DNA of 64,000 nucleotides from Legionella antarctica (lineage in GTDB: Bacteria > Pseudomonadota > Gammaproteobacteria > Legionellales > Legionellaceae), in NCBI RefSeq assembly GCF_011764505.1, contig NZ_AP022839.1, positions 3,385,001-3,449,000 on the forward strand, given 5' to 3'. Position 1 is the first letter of the stretch; every line of letters starts with the position of its first letter. Position numbers and translations under genes: made by a program. Below the pieces are notes generated by a model. That model was given only the letters and a program-made list of their open reading frames with translations, was not told the origin of the DNA and searched no databases. This document shows, piece after piece, positions 1 to 9,088 of this stretch.

Positions 1-1319
1 GTTTCAAGATCTATTTAATAGACGAAGTACATATGCTCTCCCAACATAGTTTCAATGCACTATTAAAAACGCTGGAAGAGCCGCCAACCCATGTAAAATT
101 CATTTTAGCGACAACTGATCCGCAAAAATTACCAGTTACCGTTTTATCGCGTTGCTTACAATTTAACCTCAAACATCTATCAGCAGAATTAATATGCCAA
201 CATTTGCAACTAATTCTCAAAGACGAGCAACTTGATTATGAAATCCAGGCCTTAAATATCCTGGCTCAAGCCGCTCATGGAAGTATGCGTGATGCATTAA
301 GCTTGCTTGATCAAGCTATTACCAGCTGTGATGAACAATTGAAGGCCAATGATGTAAAAATGATTCTGGGATATACCCAACAAGATTATGCAATAAAACT
401 CCTTCAGGCCCTGGCGGATCAAGACGCTGCTCTGTTATTAAGTCTAAGCCAGCAAATTGCCGTTGAAGGAGGGCACTTTCAATATGTTCTGGATGAACTG
501 CTTAATTATTTTCATCAGATTACTGTCTATCAAAACATAGGGGATCACAATCCTTTAACTAGCCCGTCAGTAGAAATTAAATCCCTTGCAAATCAATTTT
601 CAGCAGAAGATGTTCAATTATTCTATCAGTTTGCTTTGAAAGCCTGTGAAGAAATTCATCTTGCTCCCACATTAGATATAGGTTTTAACATGACCATTCT
701 GCGTATGTTAACCTTTAGACCAGCACCTTGTGGAACCATACCTCCACTGGCTTTCCAAAAAAATAAGTCAGCAGGCCAAACTGTTATTCACGAGGCCTCT
801 CAAGAGGAACCCATTGAAAAAGTAGTACATCCTCTCATTGATGATACCTATGAACATACAGCAGATACAAAGGAACAACGCGACAAGACAACCGCCTTTT
901 TTATGGAGCAACCTACTCGTGCCAATAACAAAACAGACGATTGGGCCACAATTATACCTCAGCTGAAGCTAACGGGCTTGGCAATGAATGCAATTGAAAA
1001 TGCCGAATTTATTTCTAAAGAGGGGCGCGATATTATTTTAAGGGTATCAAAAGGCCATCAGTCCTTATTTAGCCCAACAATCCACACTCGAATTGAAACT
1101 GCACTCGCTAGCTATTACAATGCTCCGGTAAAAATTATCCTGAACAGTGATGAAGCAGTGCAAGCAAGCCCCGCACAGCAAAAAGAAAGAGTAACTCAGG
1201 AAAAACAACAAAAAGCAGAGGACGCCTTATATAGCGATCCTTTATTTCAACAGCTTCAAAAAGAATTTTCGGCTGAATTGGTCAAAAATTCTATTGTACC
1301 ACTCAAAGATGACTTATAA
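1..1319 (+). CDS. dnaX: DNA polymerase III subunit gamma/tau, 3' part (5' end outside window)
   Basis: This is the clamp-loader ATPase subunit of the replicative polymerase. The reading frame is open from base 3 and starts inside the AAA+ domain: the first codons give the Walker B region (YLIDEVHMLS), followed by NALLKTLEEPP, the sensor-1 region (FILATTDP) and the arginine-finger region (LSRCLQF), all typical of DnaX. About 200 residues of helical clamp-loader domain and a variable, charged C-terminal half follow. The N-terminal Walker A and zinc motif lie upstream of the window. Immediately downstream are ybaB and recR, the conserved dnaX-ybaB-recR order of gammaproteobacteria, which supports the call. 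Confidence 0.96.
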   Translation, partial: FKIYLIDEVHMLSQHSFNALLKTLEEPPTHVKFILATTDPQKLPVTVLSRCLQFNLKHLSAELICQHLQLILKDEQLDYEIQALNILAQAAHGSMRDALSLLDQAITSCDEQLKANDVKMILGYTQQDYAIKLLQALADQDAALLLSLSQQIAVEGGHFQYVLDELLNYFHQITVYQNIGDHNPLTSPSVEIKSLANQFSAEDVQLFYQFALKACEEIHLAPTLDIGFNMTILRMLTFRPAPCGTIPPLAFQKNKSAGQTVIHEASQEEPIEKVVHPLIDDTYEHTADTKEQRDKTTAFFMEQPTRANNKTDDWATIIPQLKLTGLAMNAIENAEFISKEGRDIILRVSKGHQSLFSPTIHTRIETALASYYNAPVKIILNSDEAVQASPAQQKERVTQEKQQKAEDALYSDPLFQQLQKEFSAELVKNSIVPLKDDL

Positions 1320-1352
1320 TATTGTAGTTAACCCTAAATAAACGAGGCAGTA

Positions 1353-1691
1353 ATGGATATTAATCAAAATCTTGGCAATCTGATGAAAGAAGCACAAAAA
1401 ATGCAACAACGCATGCAAGAAGCCCAGGAACAGTTGAGTAAATTGGTAGTAAGTGGTCAATCTGGCGGTGGCATGGTAGAGATTGAAGTAAATGGTCGGC
1501 ATGATGTGGTTAAGGTCAAAATCAAACCTACCTTGATGGATGAAGACGTAGAAATGTTAGAAGACTTAGTTGCTGCAGCATTCAATGATGCCGTACGAAA
1601 AATTGAAAAAGTCTCTAAAGATAAAATCAGCCAATTAACAGCTGGCCTTAATATTCCAACTGACTTAATGGGCGGCGATAAACAGGGGTAA
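1353..1691 (+). CDS. ybaB: YbaB/EbfC family nucleoid-associated protein
   Basis: This is a 112-residue DNA-binding dimer of the YbaB/EbfC family. The N-terminal coiled helix ([20 protein letters not shown]) and the central segment [16 protein letters not shown] are family hallmarks, and the length is normal. It starts 33 bp after dnaX behind a GAGG ribosome site and lies 8 bp before recR, so co-transcription is likely. The family is thought to bind and bend DNA. Its exact role is not settled, although it is nearly always next to recR. Confidence 0.95.
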   Translation: MDINQNLGNLMKEAQKMQQRMQEAQEQLSKLVVSGQSGGGMVEIEVNGRHDVVKVKIKPTLMDEDVEMLEDLVAAAFNDAVRKIEKVSKDKISQLTAGLNIPTDLMGGDKQG

Positions 1692-1699
1692 GTCTGATC

Positions 1700-2293
1700 A
1701 TGGATACTCTAAACCGTTTGGTAGAAGCACTTCGCTGCCTTCCGGGCGTAGGACCAAAATCAGCACAGCGTATGGTGTTTCATTTATTGCAACATCAAAG
1801 ACAGCGAGGTTTAAACCTCGCGTCTTGTTTGGAGCAAGCAATGAACGATATACGCCATTGTGACCGATGTAATAATTTCACTGAAAAATCGCTATGCAAT
1901 CTGTGTCAAAATTCAAATAGAGATCCTTCGGTACTTTGTGTGGTAGAAAGCCCTGCTGATGTATCAGCTATAGAACAAAGTAATGCCTTCCAGGGTAAGT
2001 ATTTTGTTTTGATGGGAAAAATATCTCCTCTTGATGGACTCGGACCAGATGATATTGGCTTGCCCAGACTTAAAAATCTGATCCTTCAGGAAGAAATTAA
2101 AGAAGTTATCCTGGCTTTGAGTCCAGGCGTTGAGGGCCAAACTACTGTTCATTTTATTCATCAACTCTTGCGTGAAGAACCCATCAATATCAGTCAATTA
2201 GCTCATGGAATTCCTTCTGGGGGTGAGTTAGAGTTTTTAGATGGTAATACTATAGGAAGTGCACTCCGTAATAGAGCAACGATTAATGTTTAG
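1700..2293 (+). CDS. recR: Recombination mediator RecR
   Basis: RecR works with RecF and RecO to load RecA at gaps. The 197-residue product has the N-terminal helix-hairpin-helix (LPGVGPKSAQRM), a four-cysteine zinc finger (CDRCNNF...CNLC, about residues 54-70) and a Toprim domain (VVESPADVSAIE and GPDDIGLPRL). The length matches the family. The last 8 bases overlap the start of the next gene, so the operon continues downstream. Confidence 0.97.
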   Translation: MDTLNRLVEALRCLPGVGPKSAQRMVFHLLQHQRQRGLNLASCLEQAMNDIRHCDRCNNFTEKSLCNLCQNSNRDPSVLCVVESPADVSAIEQSNAFQGKYFVLMGKISPLDGLGPDDIGLPRLKNLILQEEIKEVILALSPGVEGQTTVHFIHQLLREEPINISQLAHGIPSGGELEFLDGNTIGSALRNRATINV

Positions 2294-3143
2294 AATAAGT
2301 TACTGGCATCATGCGATAAAGCACTTTGGCTTAATCCTGTTGGTTCTTTTTTTTACTGGATTGGCTCATGCTTCTTTTCATAAAAGTCTATGGCCAAAAT
2401 GGGAAGTGAATAATCCACTCTCCAAGGAAGCCATTTCCCATCAAGCATGGCAAGACTTCCTCGATCGGTATGTAATCACCAATGAAGAAAAGATCAACTT
2501 AATTAATTATGCGCAATTAACTCGCCGGGATTTAGAGTCATTAAAAAATTATATAGAACAATTGTCGCAAATAAATATTGATAATTACAACCGTAACGAA
2601 CAATTAGCATATTGGCTCAATTTCCATAATGCACTGACTGTACATACTGTTGCCAAATACTATACCGTTACTAATATCCAGGAAATCAATATCTCTCCAG
2701 GTTTATTTAGTGTGGGGCCTTGGGGAGCTAATCTGATAACCATTGATAATAGTGTTTTATCTCTTGATGACATTAATAATCGCATCATTCGCCCTATTTG
2801 GAACGACCCACGTACTCACTATGCATTGAATAATGCGACCATTGGCGCCCCTAATCTCAATAAACAAGCCTATCAAGGTAATTTAATAGAACAACAATTG
2901 AATGAAGCAGCTATTTCTTACATTAACTCACTCAGGGGTGTTCAAGTAATCGAAGGTCGGTTAATTATTTCTAAATTATACGATTGGTATGAAGAGGATT
3001 TTGGTGGCAGCAAACAAGACGTTATCACTCATTTACTACAATTTGCGCAGGAACCTCTGCTTAGTCAATTAAAACATACTAACAGCATTGATAGTTATAT
3101 TTATAACTGGCATATAAACAGCCCTGCTATCAGTATTTCATGA
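2286..3143 (+). CDS. Secreted DUF547 domain protein
   Basis: The protein has about 285 residues and an N-terminal signal peptide with a hydrophobic core (FGLILLVLFFTG) and a likely cut after AHA. The rest resembles DUF547 proteins, including a conserved central segment (YWLNFHNALTVH) and the C-terminal KLYDWYEEDFGG motif. The biochemical function of the family is unknown. The start chosen is the ATG at 2286, which overlaps recR by 8 bp; an upstream GTG at 2259 would add nine residues and spoil the signal peptide. It overlaps the next gene by 4 bp (ATGA), which indicates translational coupling. Confidence 0.8.
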   Translation: MFRISYWHHAIKHFGLILLVLFFTGLAHASFHKSLWPKWEVNNPLSKEAISHQAWQDFLDRYVITNEEKINLINYAQLTRRDLESLKNYIEQLSQINIDNYNRNEQLAYWLNFHNALTVHTVAKYYTVTNIQEINISPGLFSVGPWGANLITIDNSVLSLDDINNRIIRPIWNDPRTHYALNNATIGAPNLNKQAYQGNLIEQQLNEAAISYINSLRGVQVIEGRLIISKLYDWYEEDFGGSKQDVITHLLQFAQEPLLSQLKHTNSIDSYIYNWHINSPAISIS

Positions 3144-5149
3144 AAAAAAAACATTCAGCCTCTTCTCACTTTTGTTTTTTTTTATTATGTAATGTATGTT
3201 TTTTTTTCTTACAGTTAATTTTAATTCATTCGCAAAATCGCGGATTTATTAGTGCAGTTAAACTCCCAATAAAGATTTATCTCGAAATTTTTGCGACAAT
3301 AGGTATCCATCTCACTCTTTATATTCTCTTATCACTAGTCCAAACACTATTGCTGATTGGGGTACTCAAACGATCTTGGCATTATTTCTCTCCTGAGCAA
3401 TGGCTAATTATTATCTGGACCTTATGTGTTTGTACCCTATTAAGTGCAAATGCTTATTTTTTCCCTCTTAGTGTATTCAGTAAATTACTATCACCACCGA
3501 TTCCTGGGTTTTTAATTCTGACATTATTATTTCTCTCATTACTTGGCATAGTTATTTTAGTACTGAATAGTTTATTTTTTCGAGACAACCTGCGTGTACT
3601 TTTTTTATTTCTCCTGATTGTTTTTTGCCTTGTATTTCTAACCCACTCACCCCAACCCACTCGAAAACAAGCCCGCCACACTAAACCTAATGTTATTATC
3701 CTCGGTATTGATTCACTTAGCCCCGGGAGTATTAATACAAATAATATGCCTTTTCTAAATACATTATTAAATAACAGTACCCAATTTACTAATGCCATTA
3801 GCCCATTAGCTAGAACTTATCCTGCATGGACCAGTATGCTTACTGGCTTATATGCGGAACATCATCATGCAGGGGAAAATTTAGTTCCTAAACGCTTTAT
3901 AAAGAGTAGGGCAAGTATTATTTGGACTTTGAATAAACTGGGTTATGACACTATTTATGCAACTGATGATCGAAGATTTAACAGTATAGATAAAGACTTA
4001 GGTTTTAAAAAAATTATTGGCCCCAGATTGGGAGTTAATGATTTTTTACTTGGTACCTTTAATGATTTCCCGCTAAGTAATTTACTCATCAATTCGAGGG
4101 TTGGAGCCCAGCTCTTTCCATACAATTACCTCAACCGAGCCAGCTTTTTTTCCTATTACCCGGAAACATTTAGTGGAAAATTGCAAAATGAATTATCGCA
4201 GCAGCAGCAGCAACAACACAATAAGCCTATTTTTTTAGCAGTACATTTTGCTCTTCCCCACTGGCCTTATGCGTGGGCCAGTACATCACCAGAAGAATTG
4301 AATAATGAGTTCAGTATTGAAAGGCGTGACCGTCTGTACCAGAATGCTCTGCAACGCGTAGACAAACAACTTTGCTCTTTATTTGAGTTTTTAAAACAAC
4401 AACAATTTTTAGCCAATAGTTTGGTTATCCTATTAAGTGATCATGGCGAAACACTTTATTATCCTGATTCACGTCTGACAAATGCTCAAAACTACCAGGG
4501 ATCCCCTCCAAGCAGGTTTGCTCAATACCTTAAAAAAAAGACGGCAACCGTATTAAATAAGAGCGCGGGGCATGGCTCAGATATCTTAAGTCCCGGTCAA
4601 TATCATAGCGTACTGGCATTCAATATTTATGATAATGGGAAAATAATCACCTCAAATCATAAAATAAATCCGAGAGTTGCCCTGATTGATTTAGCGCCCA
4701 CTATTCTGGATTTTCTTCATCTAAAAAATCAGCAGAATATGGATGGCATTTCACTATTACCAGCAATATTTAACTCACAACACAGCTTACCTGAACGAAC
4801 CTTTTTTATAGAAAGTGGCATATATCCAAATCAAAAACCATCCAAAGAAAAAACCATGGAAATAGGAAAAGAGTTTTACGAAGTGAACCCCCATAGCGGA
4901 GAGCTTGAAATAAAAACTGATAAATTAAAATACTTTGACCAGCAAAAATTATATGGGATTATCGAGGGGAATTGGGTGCTGGCACTTTATCCAGATGATA
5001 AAACATATATCGCTGTTATCCAAAACCTGTCTACTGGCGAATGGACTGATGATTTGCATGACGCTTTTGCCAAAAAATCACCTGCAAATATATTGTATCA
5101 ACAACTGCAACAGTTTTATGGTAAAAAACTCTTCCTTCCCCTGCCATAA
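3140..5149 (+). CDS. Membrane-anchored sulfatase/phosphoethanolamine-transferase-like protein
   Basis: This is a 669-residue protein with about five hydrophobic segments in the first 170 residues followed by a large catalytic domain of the alkaline-phosphatase superfamily. Visible motifs are NVIILGIDSLSPG (metal-binding Asp), the nucleophile region ARTYPAWTSMLTG, where a Thr or Ser would be the active residue, and LLSDHGETLY near residue 430. These match the sulfatase domain (PF00884). The substrate cannot be read from the sequence; lipid or glycan sulfate or phosphoethanolamine chemistry at the outer face of the inner membrane is typical. It overlaps the DUF547 gene by 4 bp and ends the dnaX operon. 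Confidence 0.75.
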   Translation: MKKKHSASSHFCFFLLCNVCFFFLQLILIHSQNRGFISAVKLPIKIYLEIFATIGIHLTLYILLSLVQTLLLIGVLKRSWHYFSPEQWLIIIWTLCVCTLLSANAYFFPLSVFSKLLSPPIPGFLILTLLFLSLLGIVILVLNSLFFRDNLRVLFLFLLIVFCLVFLTHSPQPTRKQARHTKPNVIILGIDSLSPGSINTNNMPFLNTLLNNSTQFTNAISPLARTYPAWTSMLTGLYAEHHHAGENLVPKRFIKSRASIIWTLNKLGYDTIYATDDRRFNSIDKDLGFKKIIGPRLGVNDFLLGTFNDFPLSNLLINSRVGAQLFPYNYLNRASFFSYYPETFSGKLQNELSQQQQQQHNKPIFLAVHFALPHWPYAWASTSPEELNNEFSIERRDRLYQNALQRVDKQLCSLFEFLKQQQFLANSLVILLSDHGETLYYPDSRLTNAQNYQGSPPSRFAQYLKKKTATVLNKSAGHGSDILSPGQYHSVLAFNIYDNGKIITSNHKINPRVALIDLAPTILDFLHLKNQQNMDGISLLPAIFNSQHSLPERTFFIESGIYPNQKPSKEKTMEIGKEFYEVNPHSGELEIKTDKLKYFDQQKLYGIIEGNWVLALYPDDKTYIAVIQNLSTGEWTDDLHDAFAKKSPANILYQQLQQFYGKKLFLPLP

Positions 5150-5218
5150 CTAAGCGCCTCCTTTGTTTCTTAGCGGTTGCAAGTTAGAGCCTAGCGGATT
5201 GAGTCTAAATGTAAGCAC

Positions 5219-6958
5219 TCACTTTGTAGCCTCTTTAAACCCTTGAGTTGTATTTTCTATGTAGTTAAATAACTCTTCAACAGTATTGTTCAAGGTAACG
5301 GCTTCACTACCATAAAGGGCTATAATTCTAAAAACTGCGTCTCGGTTACGACGTCCTGTATGAATTTGCTGTTTCGCTGGGTCATAAGCATATGACTCTG
5401 CTGCTGCATGCCTGATTTTTAATGCCTCACGTAAGGCTTCCATAACACATTGTAATGCTTGAAATACACGAGTAATTGCATTCCTTTCAGTCGTATTGAG
5501 TGGAGGCAGCCAGTCGAACCCATTGCCTTTCTCAATAGAAAATAAAGTATATAGTAAATACCGGCTGTCATTATTGGCAAAATAACCATATAAATTGAGG
5601 CATTCAGTTGTGGGGAGCTGCTCATATAAAAGAACCATTTTCTGACGAAAAACGGACAGTTTATTATCTTCCGAAATATCATCTTTAACCAAGCGTTGCT
5701 GAAGCACCATTACTGCGTCAACTAATCGATTAGGATTAAACCAGAATTTATAGGCTCGTACCAGATCATGCAACCGCTCCATGGTTACCTGCTCTTCACT
5801 TTCATGAGTATATTGGACTTTTACCTTTTTAATTGCTGATTGAATGATCACTTTAAATTCTTCATCAACTTCTATCATTATCCCTTGAGGTAATTCCTCA
5901 CCATGAAATAAGTAATCCACTTCGATAGTGTCGCTAAGCTCGTGATTGATTTTAGCCATCCATGGCTGAAATCGACTCGCAAACGCGACAAGTATGCCTC
6001 CGGCGGCCCTGGCCGTCCTGTGTCCGCTTGTTTTTTCACCCCATTCGGGGTTCAAAAACAACGCTACCCCAATGACTGACGCCTTTTCGGATGCCTTATA
6101 TTTTGCCTGCGGCAAAACATCCGGCTCTAAGGCTACCAGGGACTACCAGCCTCGCTCGTTCCTCGCTTCCTTGGCTGGCAGCGCCGGTTTAAGTCCTTGT
6201 TGCAATGCGGTGCTGTATAAATTACTCTCTAATCGTTCAATGTAATGATGTAAGAGACCAACTCGCGCACGCACTGAAACCAACTTTTCCGGATGGATCA
6301 ATTCGTTAAATAATTTATCGGGATACAATTTATAAAAAAACAGTGCATTTACTAAACTGACCAGGTCCGGTGCAGAAAAATAATCCAGAGCGCCTTGAAG
6401 CTGTTGCGGATTCCACTCATGAAATAAAGTCGATGGCTCCAGGCTTTGAACATTACTTTCATTCCAAAAATCAACAACTGCAATCAGCCATGACTGAAGC
6501 TCTTCTTGTCTGAATATTTTTTTAAAAAGTTCAGAGTTATTGCTGGTTGTAGATAGTAAAGGAGGGCGAGTTAATTGATTAAAATGATAGTAAAGAGAGG
6601 CAATTTCAGCTATTAATCGACATTCCTCTTCTAAAGAAGTCGTTCTGAATAATTGTTGCTTCAGATGCAAAATGAGCAGATATTGCTTATGCCAATTTAA
6701 TGTTTTACCTGGCATGGGGAATTCGAAACAGGAATTATATTTACTCCCATCAATCAATTTTAAATATTCAAGATATTTATGAGCCAACGCATGGCATAGT
6801 GTATTTGCCTCAGGAGGACAAAATCCCTGCTCATTCTCAAGATTCAAATATTTATTGAGGTGGCTCTCCAATTTCTTCATTTGGAATTTAATTTCCGCGA
6901 GGCCTCGAAAATCATCTGTATCAAACCAATGTGATAAATCAGGTTTATTTTGAGTCAT
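5219..6958 (-). pseudogene. Unrecognised gene interrupted by a 222-bp in-frame insert with a stop codon
   Basis: Two minus-strand reading frames, 6143-6958 and 5219-6115, are in the same phase and are separated only by a TAG at 6143-6145. The TAG lies inside a GC-rich block at 5963-6184 that looks inserted. Without that block the protein would read on from GLKP to WMAKINHEL, about 505 residues. The start at 6958 is supported by a strong GAGGAG site 8 bases upstream; the frame is open further up to 7120. The protein is helical and has no recognised domain or signal peptide. It could be dead, or two separate polypeptides could be made. It is convergent with the upstream operon and divergent from the regulator at 7170. 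Confidence 0.65.
5963..6184 (-). repeat. GC-rich 222-bp insert inside a gene, candidate dispersed repeat
   Basis: The block is far richer in G and C than the surrounding gene. It encodes, in the host frame, an unusual peptide rich in Ala, Arg and Gly (GEKTSGHRTARAAGG) plus one TAG stop. Its length is exactly 74 codons. The flanking protein reads smoothly if it is removed. No second copy occurs in this window and no target duplication was identified, so its mobile nature is an inference. Confidence 0.5.
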
Positions 6959-7169
6959 CCCTGTCTCCTCAAACAGCCCTTCTAATGAAAAAAACATACG
7001 CTCTAATTTAAACATATCATTAAAATAAAAATTTGCGCGATATTTATTGTTCAAAGTGGTCGAATATTTGAATATTCTGCAAAAATAGCCATACAAATAA
7101 TTAAATTTATTTGCAACCATGAGTTAAACTTGGCAGAATTAAAAGTTTTTAGCTATAGGAGCAAATTTG

Positions 7170-7892
7170 ATGTCGCAAGACCATTATTTGCTATTTATTG
7201 ACGAAACACCTGTCAATGAAGACCTAAAGGATTATTTTTTAAAGTTTAATTTGGATATAGTACAGCAAAGTACTTTGCATCCTATTCATATCGAAAAAGG
7301 AATGCCATCAGCTATTTTGATTCATTGGTCCATTTTAAAAAAAGAACCTGAAACCATAAATCAATTTTATAATATTTATCCGGTTCCACTATTAATTATC
7401 AACGATATCCCAGATGAACATATTTGTATTTCCATGCTTGAAGCAGGTGCAGATGATTACCTCACCAAGCCCCTTTATGCTCGTGAATTACATGCTCGAA
7501 TCAATGCAATTTCTCGTCGGGTTATTCGTGCTCAACAAAAAATAGAACATGGTAAAGATGTGATGATATTTACCAATTGGAGATTATATCCGGCATCTCG
7601 CCAGGTTTTTCGGGAAAACAATCAAGAATTACCATTAAGTGCGGGGGAGTATGACTTGCTGCTGACTTTTGTTCAACAGCCTCAACGGGTTTTAGACAGA
7701 GAATTTCTTTTACAAATAACGAAAAATAGTGACTTAAATCCCTTTGACAGAAGAATAGATGTACAAATAAGTCGTTTACGTCAAAAAATAGAACTTGATG
7801 CAAAAAAACCAGTATTAATTAGAACTATTCGTAATGGTGGTTATATGTTTACCGCCAGGGTAGTTACTCTTAAAGAAAGTGATACTGAATAG
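7170..7892 (+). CDS. OmpR-type response regulator with a degenerate receiver domain
   Basis: The 240-residue protein has an N-terminal receiver-like domain (1-120) and a C-terminal winged-helix DNA-binding domain (130-235) with typical OmpR features: LSAGEYDLLLTF, the recognition helix region RRIDVQISRLRQKIE and the wing IRTIRNGGYMF. In the receiver, the strand that should end in the phosphorylated Asp reads AILIHWSIL, putting His52 where Asp is expected; the conserved Lys (DDYLTKP) remains. It is therefore probably not switched by ordinary phosphotransfer. No histidine kinase is adjacent. The ATG at 7170 has an AGGAG 8 bases upstream; a TTG three bases earlier is less likely. Confidence 0.85.
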   Translation: MSQDHYLLFIDETPVNEDLKDYFLKFNLDIVQQSTLHPIHIEKGMPSAILIHWSILKKEPETINQFYNIYPVPLLIINDIPDEHICISMLEAGADDYLTKPLYARELHARINAISRRVIRAQQKIEHGKDVMIFTNWRLYPASRQVFRENNQELPLSAGEYDLLLTFVQQPQRVLDREFLLQITKNSDLNPFDRRIDVQISRLRQKIELDAKKPVLIRTIRNGGYMFTARVVTLKESDTE

Positions 7893-7990
7893 TGCGGATA
7901 TTACAGGTAACTTTCAATTTGTAATTTTAATGCCAAATTGGTAAACTATTAACCTTGACAAATCACATCGCTGACGTAAACGAAGTTCAT

Positions 7991-8599
7991 ATGCCTAAAA
8001 AATTGAGAGTTGATATGGATCAGATGTTGTTTACATCTGATGAAGAAACAGTACTCATAACCAACGGGATTACTACCTGTATCGCTTTTATTGCTCAAGG
8101 ATCTTTTTGGGATGAAGAAGAGGACGATATGGTTGACTTTTGTGGCTTATATCATTGGTCGGGCTTTAGACGTGTCGATACTCCTCTGGATCAGCAAGCT
8201 AAAAATGCCCTCCTTTATTTTTTTAAAACACTGACTTCCTATACAGGGATAGACCGTGGGGAAAAAATTACCATAGACACTCTTTGTTTTATTGGGGGTG
8301 AGAAAGAACAACGCGATAGTGATAACGGACTTATTGTTACAGGTACAGAAGCTGAAGTGTACCTCCTAAAACAAGCCGTTAGGGAATTTAATTTTGTAGC
8401 CCATCAATTTATAATAGCTAGTGAAAACATAAGCCATCACCATTTTTTAACTGAAGGCGAACAAAGTATTTCCATTAAGCTAACTCTGGATGCTATTAAT
8501 TGCAAAGTAGAGAGCCCTGAACCTTACAACTCATCGGAGGAAGAGCTTCATCAAGAAAATTTAACAGGATCTAGTTCGCTATCCAGTACTTTAATGTAA
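7991..8599 (+). CDS. Hypothetical protein with a CheD-like Cys/His motif
   Basis: This is an acidic protein of about 202 residues with no signal peptide or membrane segment. ITTCIAFIAQ (Cys30) and CGLYHWSG (His55) recall the arrangement of the CheD deamidase fold, where a short Thr/Ser-Cys strand end is followed about 20 residues later by an active His. A further segment, FIGGEKEQRDSDNG, also fits that fold loosely. This is inference from pattern only. The C-terminus is Ser/Glu rich. The ATG at 7991 is preferred to a TTG at 7955, though its ribosome site is weak. Confidence 0.55.
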   Translation: MPKKLRVDMDQMLFTSDEETVLITNGITTCIAFIAQGSFWDEEEDDMVDFCGLYHWSGFRRVDTPLDQQAKNALLYFFKTLTSYTGIDRGEKITIDTLCFIGGEKEQRDSDNGLIVTGTEAEVYLLKQAVREFNFVAHQFIIASENISHHHFLTEGEQSISIKLTLDAINCKVESPEPYNSSEEELHQENLTGSSSLSSTLM

Positions 8600-9030
8600 T
8601 GCAAACAGGCACCTATTACTTTTCAGAGGTCGGTTTCAATTTGGGCTATGCAGTAAATAAAAAATCAATAATTACAAGTTCTGTGATCGCCCCTGTGCAG
8701 GCTCTTCTTTTTAAGTTAACCAACCATTAACCACAACTTAAAATGCGCTATATTTATACAATTGAGGCGTTCTTGAAGTTAATAAAAATGATGACACAAC
8801 GAAGGGGTTGGTTACCACCTAACACAACCAATATATTTCTAGTATAACGTTCTGATTATTTAATCAATTTTAGGACCTTGTTAAGGATGATTTATTATGA
8901 TCGAAATAATATTGGTAATCCTATATTTACTTATATTAAAAAGAGATCTTACTCTATTAAACACCTACATCCAATTGACGACTACTAATATAATTAACGA
9001 CTATTCTGTTGTTTTCTAAAACCTGGACTC
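8600..9030. other. Gene-free AT-rich stretch
   Basis: No convincing coding frame, RNA gene or terminator is seen. In the pre-inversion arrangement this DNA would have faced the 3' end of the caspase-like gene that now ends at 53490. Bases 9028-9030 (ctc) are one half of the 3-bp target duplication of the IS3-type element at 53492. Confidence 0.5.
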
Positions 9031-9088
9031 TACAGTGGACCCCATTGTCAAGACAGCGATCCGTTTAATTTAAGATATAACTTTAATT
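9031..9088 (-). mobile_element. Stranded right end of the IS3-type element now at 53492
   Basis: Read on the minus strand this ends in ggggtccactgta and matches the left end at 53492 (tatagtggacccc) as an inverted repeat, followed by GAG, the same 3-bp target duplication that precedes 53492. The last eight bases (ctttaatt, 9081-9088) are the IS66 target duplication. Its separation from the rest of the element by 44 kb is explained by the inversion between IS66 copies 1 and 3. Confidence 0.85.

Noticed and set aside
3454..3798. 114-residue minus-strand frame within the sulfatase gene
   Set aside because: Antisense to a well-supported coding region.
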